From Balneolales bacterium (lineage in GTDB: Bacteria > Bacteroidota > Rhodothermia > Balneolales > Natronogracilivirgulaceae), in contig SKNL01000156.1 of NCBI GenBank assembly GCA_007120555.1, positions 1 to 7,741 on the forward strand: DNA of 7,741 bases, in the 5' to 3' direction. Of this stretch, positions 1-5,705 are shown in pieces. Position numbers and translations under genes: made by a program. Numbering within the stretch: the stretch's first letter is position 1; each line of letters begins with the position of its first letter. Under the pieces are notes generated by a model, which ran no database searches, was not told where the DNA came from, and saw nothing but the letters and a program-made list of their open reading frames with translations.

Positions 1-2
1 TA

Positions 3-674
3 TACCTGCCGGCTGAACGTTTTTTCGACCCCGTTCCGGTATCCATCCAGGATTTTGGTTTTTATGAAAACAGCGCAATGTTCAACCGGGCAGAACTGAA
101 AGGAATCAGAGCTGCAAGTGAAGCGGCCTCATATGGTCTCAAAGCTGCAAGGGCACAATACTATCCGGCAATGTTCCTGGGTGTAAGTGCCGGGTTCGGA
201 TACACGCCGAACCGACCACGCCAGAACAATCCCTTTATCCGCAATAACACCAACTTCCTGTCAGCACGTGCCGGATTCGGCTTCCAGATGAACCTGAATT
301 TCTGGCAGACGCGGAATCAAATAGAACGCACGCATATCCAGAAGCGCCAGCTTGATGACTTTCACGATGCCGCAACCGATGGCATCCTGATCGAGCTGAG
401 CGACCATTACCGTGAAGCTCGCATTACCGAATCCCGAAGGAAGAGCCGGGTCAATGCACTGGAAATCAGCAGCGAATGGGTGCGGACCGAGCAGATAGAC
501 CTGGATATCGGATTCGGAAATGTGAGACATTTGCTCGACGCCGTTAAAAAGAAGATGGAACTCGAATTGGAAATAAGCCAGCTGACGTTTGATCTCAATC
601 TGAAAACGGCACGCCTTTACCGTTCCGCCGGTATGCCGGTCAGCGAGCTGACGCAAAATACCGACGTCCGGTAA
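3..674 (+). CDS. TolC-family outer-membrane channel protein, C-terminal part (5' end outside window)
   Basis: The reading frame is open from the first complete codon at position 3 to TAA at 672-674, giving 223 visible residues. The ATG at 78 is internal, because convincing family sequence precedes it. The segment NRAELKGIRAA followed by ARAQYYPAMFLGVSAGFGY matches the start of the second structural repeat of TolC-like outer-membrane efflux proteins (helix, then beta strand). The later part, GFGFQMNLNFW, then a long charged helix, then LLDAVKKKMELELE and a closing ARLYRSAGMPV, is the usual second strand, helical pair and end of that repeat. The family forms trimeric outer-membrane barrels with a periplasmic helical tunnel and works with inner-membrane transporters. 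Here mlaC follows on the same strand, so the partner may be an Mla/MCE-type lipid ABC transporter encoded to the left; this is inference. About half of a normal TolC protein is present. No truncation is implied beyond the window edge. Confidence 0.9.
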   Translation, partial: YLPAERFFDPVPVSIQDFGFYENSAMFNRAELKGIRAASEAASYGLKAARAQYYPAMFLGVSAGFGYTPNRPRQNNPFIRNNTNFLSARAGFGFQMNLNFWQTRNQIERTHIQKRQLDDFHDAATDGILIELSDHYREARITESRRKSRVNALEISSEWVRTEQIDLDIGFGNVRHLLDAVKKKMELELEISQLTFDLNLKTARLYRSAGMPVSELTQNTDVR

Positions 675-924
675 CCGTTTGTGCTTCTGCCAGCCTGCGC
701 TCTGCCTCAATCGAACCAAACCGGGTTCCATTCGTATAAAAGGATAACAAATAACCGTAATGATCTTCCGTTATTTATGCGTTATCAGCAGTTAACTGTC
801 CTTCATCACCACATTGCTTGTCCGCAACCACGGCGACATCACAGCGTCACCAACACTTGAATCACCCAAAGAATCACCTTGAGAATTACCCGAAACACCC
901 CGGAGTACCTAAATCCAAGTTCCC
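675..924. other. Intergenic region between the TolC-family gene and mlaC, with palindromes
   Basis: This 250-bp stretch holds no convincing gene on either strand. It is long for a gap inside an operon, so mlaC may have its own promoter here. What stands out is a group of inverted repeats at about 743-798 (listed separately). I found no GC-rich hairpin followed by a T-run after the TolC stop, so no intrinsic terminator can be claimed. There is no good Shine-Dalgarno just before the mlaC ATG: GGAG at 902-905 is 19 bases away, too far to serve. Confidence 0.6.
743..786. repeat. Imperfect inverted repeat, possible operator or weak stem-loop
   Basis: The left arm GATAACAAATAAC (743-755) faces GTTATTT (770-776) and GTTATC (781-786). 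AAATAAC/GTTATTT pairs perfectly over 7 bp around a 14-base centre. GATAAC/GTTATC pairs over another 6 bp, offset by a 4-base bulge (ATGC). A perfect 10-bp palindrome, CAGTTAACTG, follows at 789-798. The arms are AT-rich and no T-run follows, so a protein-binding site is more plausible than a terminator. The function is unknown. Confidence 0.4.
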
Positions 925-1509
925 ATGAAATACCTTGTTTTATGCATTATTGTTTTCGTCTCTGCGGTTTCTGCTTTCGCAAACCCGGCAAAGGAGCAGG
1001 AAATCAGAACGATACTAGAAGAACGTGACAACCAGATCAAGGAATTGCTTGGTCCGGAGGGGGCAGAGTATACCGACGAGCAGAGGGAACAGCTCCGAAA
1101 TATTGTAAACGACATGATGGACTATCGCGAGATGGCAAAATATGCGCTCGCAGAAAAATTTGATGAACTGAGCAAAGAAGAACAGGACGAGTTTGTCGAC
1201 CTTTTCTCACGCATCATACGCGACCAGTCTCTGCAGCAGCTCGATATCTACCGAGCGGAGGTGATCTATGAAGACATCACTGTGGATGGCGACCATGCCA
1301 AGGTCACTACAACTGCCATACACAACGACAGCCGCATACCCGTGCTTTACCGCATGCTCAACCGGGATGGTGAGTGGGTCATAACGGACATGTCGATCGA
1401 TCATGCGTGGACGGCCGAATCCTACCGAAGATCATTCCAGAACATTATCCGTCGCAGGGGATATGATGCCCTGATCGACAACCTGCGTCGCAGAGCAGAT
1501 AAGGCCTGA
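925..1509 (+). CDS. mlaC: MlaC-family periplasmic phospholipid-binding protein
   Basis: The product is 194 residues, about the usual MlaC length. The N-terminus (residues 1-19) is a signal peptide: a basic start, a hydrophobic core VLCIIVFVSAVSAF and an AFA cleavage site before NPAKEQ. There is no lipobox, so a soluble periplasmic protein is expected. The mature part follows the Tol_Tol_Ttg2/MlaC pattern: a helical start with DYREMAKYALAEKFDELS (66-83), then EEQDEFVDLFSRII (85-98), a strand region with the V(K/T)T pattern (about 113-145), GEWVITDMSID (149-159), and the closing SYRRSFQNIIRRRGYDALIDNLR. MlaC proteins carry phospholipid between an outer-membrane complex and the inner-membrane MlaFEDB ABC transporter. 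Here the gene follows a TolC-family gene rather than mlaD/mlaB, so the outer-membrane partner could be that TolC-like channel; this is inference. The start fits the signal peptide although no clear ribosome binding site precedes it. Confidence 0.87.
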   Translation: MKYLVLCIIVFVSAVSAFANPAKEQEIRTILEERDNQIKELLGPEGAEYTDEQREQLRNIVNDMMDYREMAKYALAEKFDELSKEEQDEFVDLFSRIIRDQSLQQLDIYRAEVIYEDITVDGDHAKVTTTAIHNDSRIPVLYRMLNRDGEWVITDMSIDHAWTAESYRRSFQNIIRRRGYDALIDNLRRRADKA

Positions 1510-1546
1510 TGCTCTGACAAACAAGCCGGAAGGTGTGGCTGAACAA

Positions 1547-1575
1547 GTCAGTAGCAGTCAGAAATGAGGACTGAC
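1547..1575. repeat. Inverted repeat after mlaC, possible weak stem-loop
   Basis: GTCAGT (1547-1552) pairs with ACTGAC (1570-1575). An alternative inner pairing uses CAGTC (1555-1559) with GACTG (1569-1573). AGTCAG also occurs twice as a direct repeat (1546-1551 and 1556-1561). It lies 38 bases after the mlaC stop. There is no T-run after the right arm, so a classical intrinsic terminator is not supported, though an RNA hairpin protecting the mlaC 3' end is possible. Confidence 0.3.
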
Positions 1576-1599
1576 ACGGTGGTTGAATCCCGCCTTGAT

Positions 1600-1620
1600 A
1601 AAAAAACACCGCTATGCGAT
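1600..1620 (-). terminator. Short hairpin plus T-run at the end of GT2-A (weak intrinsic terminator candidate)
   Basis: Read on the minus strand, ATCGC-ATA-GCGGT can form a 5-bp stem (one G-T wobble) with a 3-base loop. One base later come seven T (complement of A 1600-1606). The stem overlaps the GT2-A stop codon at 1612-1614. The stem is short, so strength is doubtful, but the position and the T-run are right for a terminator of the leftward gene. Confidence 0.3.
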
Positions 1621-2412
1621 CGATGTGATGAGTCCCAGTTTACGCGACTCCTGAAGATACCTGCGGAAGCTTTCCTGCGCCTGAGCCGGCAACCGGAACC
1701 GCGGGTGGGACAAGCGGTCGCGGCCACGTAACCTGAGCCACATCCAACGGGTTAAATCTCCCGTACCCTTGCGCAAGCCGGCATAAAAACGCCTGCGATT
1801 CCGTGAATCTCCATGCAAGGACCTTATGATAAGCCACGCATGGGAAGCGTCCATTATACGCGCTTCATCGGCATCCCACAGTGACAGAAATGCACGGTCC
1901 GGGTCACGCTGCTCCAGCGGATACCGTTTGGCCGGATCATTCACATGGATCAGGCTGCCACCGTATCCCGCCTTTGGAGTGTGAACATACGGGTGATGAA
2001 CCAATTCGGGATGATCAACGTGCAGCAGAGTGCCTGCCAACCAGCTTACCCTGACATCACCATCCATGCCGGCTACCTGGTGACGGATCCGCTCGGGATG
2101 ATGCCAGTCTGATGCGTCCCAGTGAATGACGAACTCTCCCGCAGCTTTCTCGAGTCCCGGATTCTTGATTCTGGCCAGGTCACGTCCCATATCCGTGCCA
2201 TCGCTGTTTCCTGTGCCAGTACGAACGTACTGCAATTCCCCGGAAGGAATATCTTCAAGCAAAGGGCCAAGATCCCGGGTTTTGTCATCTATGACTATGA
2301 GTTCCTTATCTTTCCAGGTCTGTTGCTGGTAGCATAAAATTGCCCGCGCAAGCTGTGCGGCATCGGCGCCGGCGGGCAGCAGGCAACTGACAAGTGCTCG
2401 TTTCTGTTCCAT
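1612..2412 (-). CDS. Family-2 glycosyltransferase, paralogue A, with altered DXD and ED motifs
   Basis: The product is 266 residues, with no signal peptide or membrane segment, so probably cytoplasmic. It begins with the GT2 GT-A fold: a first strand RALVSCLLP (5-13), then the nucleotide-binding ELIVIDDK (37-44), then the metal-site region FVIHWDASDWHHPERI (94-109). It is clearly homologous to the gene at 5702-6517. The two align through the W-D-x-x-D-W-x-HPERI motif, the later RYP...D...FL/YL segment and the C-terminus HPRFRLP...ESR...TSI. Two active-site positions differ. The usual DxDD is D99-A-S101-D102, so the second Asp of DXD is Ser. The ED pair near the catalytic base (E171-D172 in the paralogue) is P171-D172. 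An insertion also lies at about 66-80. The enzyme may be altered, weak or non-catalytic. The start ATG is supported by alignment to the paralogue; no clear Shine-Dalgarno precedes it. Transcription runs toward mlaC. Confidence 0.82.
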   Translation of the reverse strand: MEQKRALVSCLLPAGADAAQLARAILCYQQQTWKDKELIVIDDKTRDLGPLLEDIPSGELQYVRTGTGNSDGTDMGRDLARIKNPGLEKAAGEFVIHWDASDWHHPERIRHQVAGMDGDVRVSWLAGTLLHVDHPELVHHPYVHTPKAGYGGSLIHVNDPAKRYPLEQRDPDRAFLSLWDADEARIMDASHAWLIIRSLHGDSRNRRRFYAGLRKGTGDLTRWMWLRLRGRDRLSHPRFRLPAQAQESFRRYLQESRKLGLITSIA

Positions 2413-2440
2413 GGAAACCCGATTGAGGACGGTTCAATTA

Positions 2441-2455
2441 ATGGACCGCAGGTCC
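2441..2455. repeat. Perfect 6-bp-arm inverted repeat upstream of GT2-A
   Basis: TGGACC and GGTCCA face each other across a GCA loop, 29 bp before the GT2-A start codon. It could be an operator half-site pair or a hairpin in the GT2-A leader RNA. It is the most GC-rich of the inverted repeats in this gap. Confidence 0.45.
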
Positions 2456-2502
2456 AAATGTTCAGGATCAGTGCGAGTCTCTTATTTGATTTCGATAAAT
2501 CA

Positions 2503-2529
2503 CCTTAGAGGTAAGGAATCTGCTTCCTT
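2503..2529 (+). repeat. Two overlapping, mutually exclusive hairpins
   Basis: CCTTA (2503-2507) pairs with TAAGG (2512-2516). AAGGAA (2513-2518) pairs with TTCCTT (2524-2529). The shared AAGG bases mean only one stem can exist at a time. A second TTCCTTT at 2567-2573 could compete for the same partner. Such switching pairs occur in attenuators, but the stems are short and no terminator T-run follows, so a regulatory role is speculative. Confidence 0.35.
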
Positions 2530-2646
2530 TGAAATAAAATAACACTATTTTGGATAGGTGTCTTATTTCCTTTACTTCTATTTCGGGAAACGGAGTCTTT
2601 CCGGCATTATTTCATGAAGGCAAACCCTTAAAAACAATGAAACAAC

Positions 2647-2650
2647 GGAG
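2647..2650 (+). promoter_or_regulatory. Ribosome binding site that decides the start of the GT8-like gene
   Basis: GGAG at 2647-2650 lies 8 bases before the ATG at 2659. An in-frame GTG at 2650 would extend the protein by three residues, but its first base is part of this GGAG, so the ATG is the better start. Confidence 0.6.
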
Positions 2651-2658
2651 TGCAGTAC

Positions 2659-3690
2659 ATGACGGATGCGTCTGGCAGAAAAAAAATTAAAGAATCCGGC
2701 AAATCCGGAAGTGAAAAAAGAGAAAACAAAGCACCGGAAGGGTACCTTTATACCAGTTATGGATCTGAAAAATACCTGCGTGACGCTGTCATATCGGCCC
2801 GCACCCTGAAACGGTACGACCCAAAACGTCCCCTGGCTCTTATTTGCAGTGAAGAGCATAAAAACATGCTCATATCCCGGCCTTTCGAAACGCCGTTTGA
2901 TTTTGTACTGAATCTTCGCCCGGAACACCAGTCAATTGTCGGATTCAAGCACAACCTGCACCACTACATGCCCTTTGAGCGTAATCTTTACCTGGATTCG
3001 GACATGATTTGGTGCCGCAATCCGGACAAGGTCTGGCAGTCATTGATGCCCTATCCCTATACCATAACCGGTCAGGAATCAGCGGATGTTTTTTTTGGTT
3101 CACATAAAAATATCAGGATATTGTGGGATATCCTGTTGAGACGTCGGCAACGCACCCTGAAACGTTTTGGCATGAGCTATCTGGCCCGTGTGCAAACCGG
3201 TGTAATGTATGCCGCTGATCCTGAAATCACCCGTAAAGTCAATGAGCTGGCAGCAGATTTGCTGGACAGGAAAAGAGAAACCCATTTTGTCAGCAGAACG
3301 AGAGAGAAAGGAAGAAACCTGGAAAGCTGTGAATGGAGCCTGGGAATGGCCGTGAGCATGTTGAACCTGTACGTATACCCCTGGTTCAACGCACAGGAAA
3401 GCATCCAGCTCGATTTCATCCGGCCGCTGACCAGGACCAATGATGATTTCACGGAAGTCTCCTGCAAGTACTATTGCAATCCATTCATTCATTCCTTGAG
3501 AGGAATAAAAACCGATCTGCTCAGAGGCCTTCTATTTGCGTTGTTCCGTGTGATGCCACGGAGCAACGACCACCTCTGGATAACACCCTACATACTGCAC
3601 TTCGGCTGGAGCCATCAAAAACCCTGGTTCGATCAGTTCGCTGAAAAGGAGTGGAGGCAGATACATCGGCAGGACGTGCACGGCAAATAA
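2659..3690 (+). CDS. GT8-like (GT-A fold) glycosyltransferase
   Basis: The product is 343 residues from the ATG chosen by the GGAG site. Residues 2-28 are a Lys/Glu/Ser-rich, probably disordered leader. The GT-A domain begins at about 29 (YLYTSYGSEKYLRDAVISA), with family-like spacing to the metal site YLDSDM, where D113 and D115 form the DXD that binds the metal and the sugar nucleotide. QTGVMYA (179-185) and ESCEWSLGMAV (222-232) resemble the mid-domain strand and acceptor region. HFGW (314-317) followed by KPW (321-323) matches the HxxG..KPW closing motif of glycogenin/GT8 enzymes. No signal peptide or clear membrane helix is seen; a basic, mildly hydrophobic stretch (about 287-300, LLRGLLFALFRVMP) could be a membrane-surface helix. 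The donor and acceptor are unknown. It is transcribed away from GT2-A and converges on the membrane-protein gene with only 3 bp between stops. A remote GT-A family other than GT8 is possible. Confidence 0.75.
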   Translation: MTDASGRKKIKESGKSGSEKRENKAPEGYLYTSYGSEKYLRDAVISARTLKRYDPKRPLALICSEEHKNMLISRPFETPFDFVLNLRPEHQSIVGFKHNLHHYMPFERNLYLDSDMIWCRNPDKVWQSLMPYPYTITGQESADVFFGSHKNIRILWDILLRRRQRTLKRFGMSYLARVQTGVMYAADPEITRKVNELAADLLDRKRETHFVSRTREKGRNLESCEWSLGMAVSMLNLYVYPWFNAQESIQLDFIRPLTRTNDDFTEVSCKYYCNPFIHSLRGIKTDLLRGLLFALFRVMPRSNDHLWITPYILHFGWSHQKPWFDQFAEKEWRQIHRQDVHGK

Positions 3691-3693
3691 GTT

Positions 3694-4626
3694 CTAGGCC
3701 TGTTTTTCCCGCAACGAAAGAAAGGAAAACAACAGCAGGCTCATAACTTTGTCCAACACCTGGTTCACAAGCAGTATTCCGGCAATTCCCGCCGAAGACA
3801 CCTCGACATGCCGGACAAACTCCAGACTCACACCGAGGAAGACAAGATCTTTGCTGGGAAGGAAAGGGATACGGCTCAGGATCAGTTGCAGCACAACCAT
3901 CGTGAACCATATCTCAAACGGCACCCAGGGCATGACCACGTACCATTGTGCCACCTGGACAATGGTCAGAAGAATCATTCGGGCAATGTGCACGATGAAA
4001 ATGAGCAGTGCGGGTTTGCGCGGCATGGTGAACAGGTATGGCCGGTATTTCCGGAACAGCAACAGCGCCGCAACAAGGAATATAAGCGAAACAGGAAGCA
4101 CAATGTAGAGATCATCAAGGGCTATCCACTCCTGAAGACTCAACCTGCCCGTTGCCGAAAAAAGCACCAGCAAAAGCAGGGCAACAGCCGTGGATGCCAA
4201 AGTGGAGAGAATGTTATTGTCACGCACTACCTCATATGCCTCCTTTTTACCGATACCCATCTTGTTCTGCAACCAGAAAAAAAGTTGTACTTCCCCGGAA
4301 TAACCCAAAACAACCTTGTTGTAAACCCGCTTCTTCAGAAAGATCTCCTGGCTCTGCCAAAATTTCATGGCCCAGCGCGTGCTGTAGGTCAGGTACTCTG
4401 TGACCGGAAGGGCAAAATAGAGGACCAGGAAGAGCAGATAGTACAGGGGATGGACCGGAAGTTCAGCCAGTACGTTTTGCAGCCCTATCTGAAGGATCTG
4501 CTTCAGCAGGAAAACCACAATGGCCAGTTGCAGAAGATATTTGCCGTAACGAAGCAATCTTTTCCCGGGAGCACTCTTCGCGAAGGCCACCAGCTGGTCC
4601 CATCCCCGTTTTAAGTGGCGTGTCAT
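3694..4626 (-). CDS. Multi-spanning inner-membrane protein, possibly of the LPG-synthase-TM/flippase-like type
   Basis: The product is 310 residues with about six or seven hydrophobic segments (about 29-46, 58-76, 138-158, 172-191, 204-224, 238-254, 280-302) and a basic N-terminus. The pattern LGYSGEVQLFFWL (107-119) followed by VVRDNNILSTLAS (133-145), and later LSRIPFLPSKDLVFLGVSLE (250-269), resembles in layout the conserved GE, D-rich and P-x-G-G-x-G-x-x-E regions of the UPF0104/lysylphosphatidylglycerol-synthase TM family. That match is by eye and weak. Some members of that family are proposed to flip lipid-linked molecules; others are uncharacterised. The start ATG (4626-4624) overlaps the TGA of the upstream GT4 gene as ATGA, so translation is coupled. 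Together with two glycosyltransferases in the same operon this suggests moving or modifying a lipid-linked glycan, which is inference. It ends 3 bp from the stop of the convergent GT8-like gene. Confidence 0.7.
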   Translation of the reverse strand: MTRHLKRGWDQLVAFAKSAPGKRLLRYGKYLLQLAIVVFLLKQILQIGLQNVLAELPVHPLYYLLFLVLYFALPVTEYLTYSTRWAMKFWQSQEIFLKKRVYNKVVLGYSGEVQLFFWLQNKMGIGKKEAYEVVRDNNILSTLASTAVALLLLVLFSATGRLSLQEWIALDDLYIVLPVSLIFLVAALLLFRKYRPYLFTMPRKPALLIFIVHIARMILLTIVQVAQWYVVMPWVPFEIWFTMVVLQLILSRIPFLPSKDLVFLGVSLEFVRHVEVSSAGIAGILLVNQVLDKVMSLLLFSFLSLREKQA

Positions 4627-5705
4627 CCCGAAGCGTTGCGCGACGAATGTACCCTTGAAATCATTTCCCGGATAGCCGGAAGCGACGAAAGATGATGCAG
4701 ATTCTTCTCGGCATGTACCCGTGCGGCTGAGGTTTTCCGTTTCAACTCTTCCGGGTTATCAAGCAATTCGGAAATTCTGCTTACATAATTATCTTTTGAA
4801 ACACGTAATCCGATCTTTTCAGGCAGAACGTCATCATGAATGATGTCATCGAATGCAACAGGAGGCACACCGCAGGCAGCCGCTTCGGATATGGTCCTGG
4901 GATAGTGGTCGCGATATCCACTGTGAAAAAAGACCTTGCCCTTGTTCAGATATGCCGGAACTTCCGCATAGGTGACCGGACCGAACCATGTAATCTCGGG
5001 ATATTTCCTTCGGAATTGTGGAAGCATGGGCCCGCCACCGATGACACCGACCTTGTGTTTTTTTGAAAGCTCGAAAAGAGCCTGATAATTCTTGTAGTTG
5101 GAAATAAGACGACCGGCGGCGATCACATCATGTGTTTTCACGGTTTCAGGATCCGGTGCAAAATGCCGTGTATCGACAGACTTTGGCAGATGGATCATCT
5201 TCTTTTCCGGCACGACAGTCCGCCAGAAGCGAATGGTGCGGCGGGTCAACTGTTGAAACTGGTACTCTGTTTCATAAAGTACGGCTACGGCTTGCTTGAC
5301 GATGGGATGATACCATTCACCTCCGATGACGATCGCATAGGGGATGCGTTTGGGGATGAGTACTTCCCGCACCAGCTGAATACCGATTCCCCCGTCCATT
5401 CCCTTGATCACAAAAAGATCGGCATCAGATTCCGCTGCCGCCTGTATCAAGGCCCGTGATGTGTGATTGCGGCTTTTACCATCCGTCTGATCCGTTTTGA
5501 ATATCCGGACAGGAACACCCGGCAGATTGTCGTACTGCCATTCGGTTTTCATCGTCTGGTTGCCGCCGGCCCAAAGTTCCGAAGGATATCCTCTCTGTGA
5601 TGTGAGGGCCGGCATCCACTTGTCGCGGTTGGCCATTTCTACAAACTCATGCTCGTCAATCAGATCATGGTAGACGGGATAGCTTTGCGCATAAATGATG
5701 TTCAT
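4623..5705 (-). CDS. GT4-type (GT-B fold) glycosyltransferase
   Basis: The product is 360 residues, typical for a GT4 enzyme, with no signal peptide or membrane segment. The C-terminal domain is the clearest part: LPKSVDTRHFAP (173-184), AAGRLISNYKNYQAL (196-210), VIGGGPMLP (221-229), then WFGPVTYAEVPAYLNKGKVF (240-259) and YRDHYPRTISEAAACGVPPV (264-283). The donor-binding E-x7-E appears as D266-x7-E274, an Asp for the first Glu; as far as I know, variants at this position occur in related GT4 enzymes. The N-terminal domain (1-170) lacks a glycine-rich loop that I can recognise, and its acceptor is unknown. The start follows the GT2-B gene with a 4-bp ATGA overlap, and AGAGG lies just upstream (5714-5710 on the minus strand). 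The gene is therefore coupled both to GT2-B before it and to the membrane protein after it. It likely adds a sugar from a nucleotide donor onto a cytoplasmic-face lipid or glycan acceptor. Confidence 0.87.
   Translation of the reverse strand: MNIIYAQSYPVYHDLIDEHEFVEMANRDKWMPALTSQRGYPSELWAGGNQTMKTEWQYDNLPGVPVRIFKTDQTDGKSRNHTSRALIQAAAESDADLFVIKGMDGGIGIQLVREVLIPKRIPYAIVIGGEWYHPIVKQAVAVLYETEYQFQQLTRRTIRFWRTVVPEKKMIHLPKSVDTRHFAPDPETVKTHDVIAAGRLISNYKNYQALFELSKKHKVGVIGGGPMLPQFRRKYPEITWFGPVTYAEVPAYLNKGKVFFHSGYRDHYPRTISEAAACGVPPVAFDDIIHDDVLPEKIGLRVSKDNYVSRISELLDNPEELKRKTSAARVHAEKNLHHLSSLPAIREMISRVHSSRNASG

Larger units (their letters stand above)
2413..2658. promoter_or_regulatory. Divergent intergenic control region, AT-rich and dense in short inverted repeats
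   Basis: This 246-bp gap separates the starts of GT2-A (leftward) and the GT8-like gene (rightward), so it should carry promoters for both. The stretch from about 2480 to 2640 is AT-rich. Perfect short inverted repeats are TGGACC/GGTCCA (2441-2455, loop 3), TGATTT/AAATCA (2487-2502, loop 4), CCTTA/TAAGG (2503-2516, loop 4), AAGGAA/TTCCTT (2513-2529, loop 5) and AAAATA/TATTTT (2536-2551, loop 4). The third and fourth share TAAGG and cannot form together. TTCCTTT recurs at 2567-2573. No pair of promoter hexamers with good spacing could be assigned. Confidence 0.55.

Noticed and set aside
261..731. A 156-codon open frame on the minus strand opposite the TolC-family gene
   Set aside because: It overlaps a confident coding region and has no recognisable domain.
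1577..1611. CGGTG/CACCG inverted repeat around the A-run between mlaC and GT2-A, as a plus-strand terminator
   Set aside because: The arms are only 5 bp with a 25-base loop, and on the plus strand the homopolymer is A, not T.
2528..2557. Possible promoter: TTGAAA (2529-2534) or a Bacteroidota-like TTTG ... TATTTTG
   Set aside because: No -10 hexamer lies at a good distance from TTGAAA. The Bacteroidota-type pair has too short a spacer and one base missing from the TAnnTTTG box.
3697..3709. AGGCCT followed by TTTTT just after the GT8-like stop, as a terminator
   Set aside because: AGGCCT is a 6-bp palindrome with no loop, so it cannot form a hairpin stem, and it lies inside the convergent gene.
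3808..4614. A 268-codon open frame on the plus strand opposite the membrane-protein gene
   Set aside because: The translation is rich in Gln, His, Lys and Arg, as expected from the antisense of a Leu/Val-rich membrane protein, and it matches no family.
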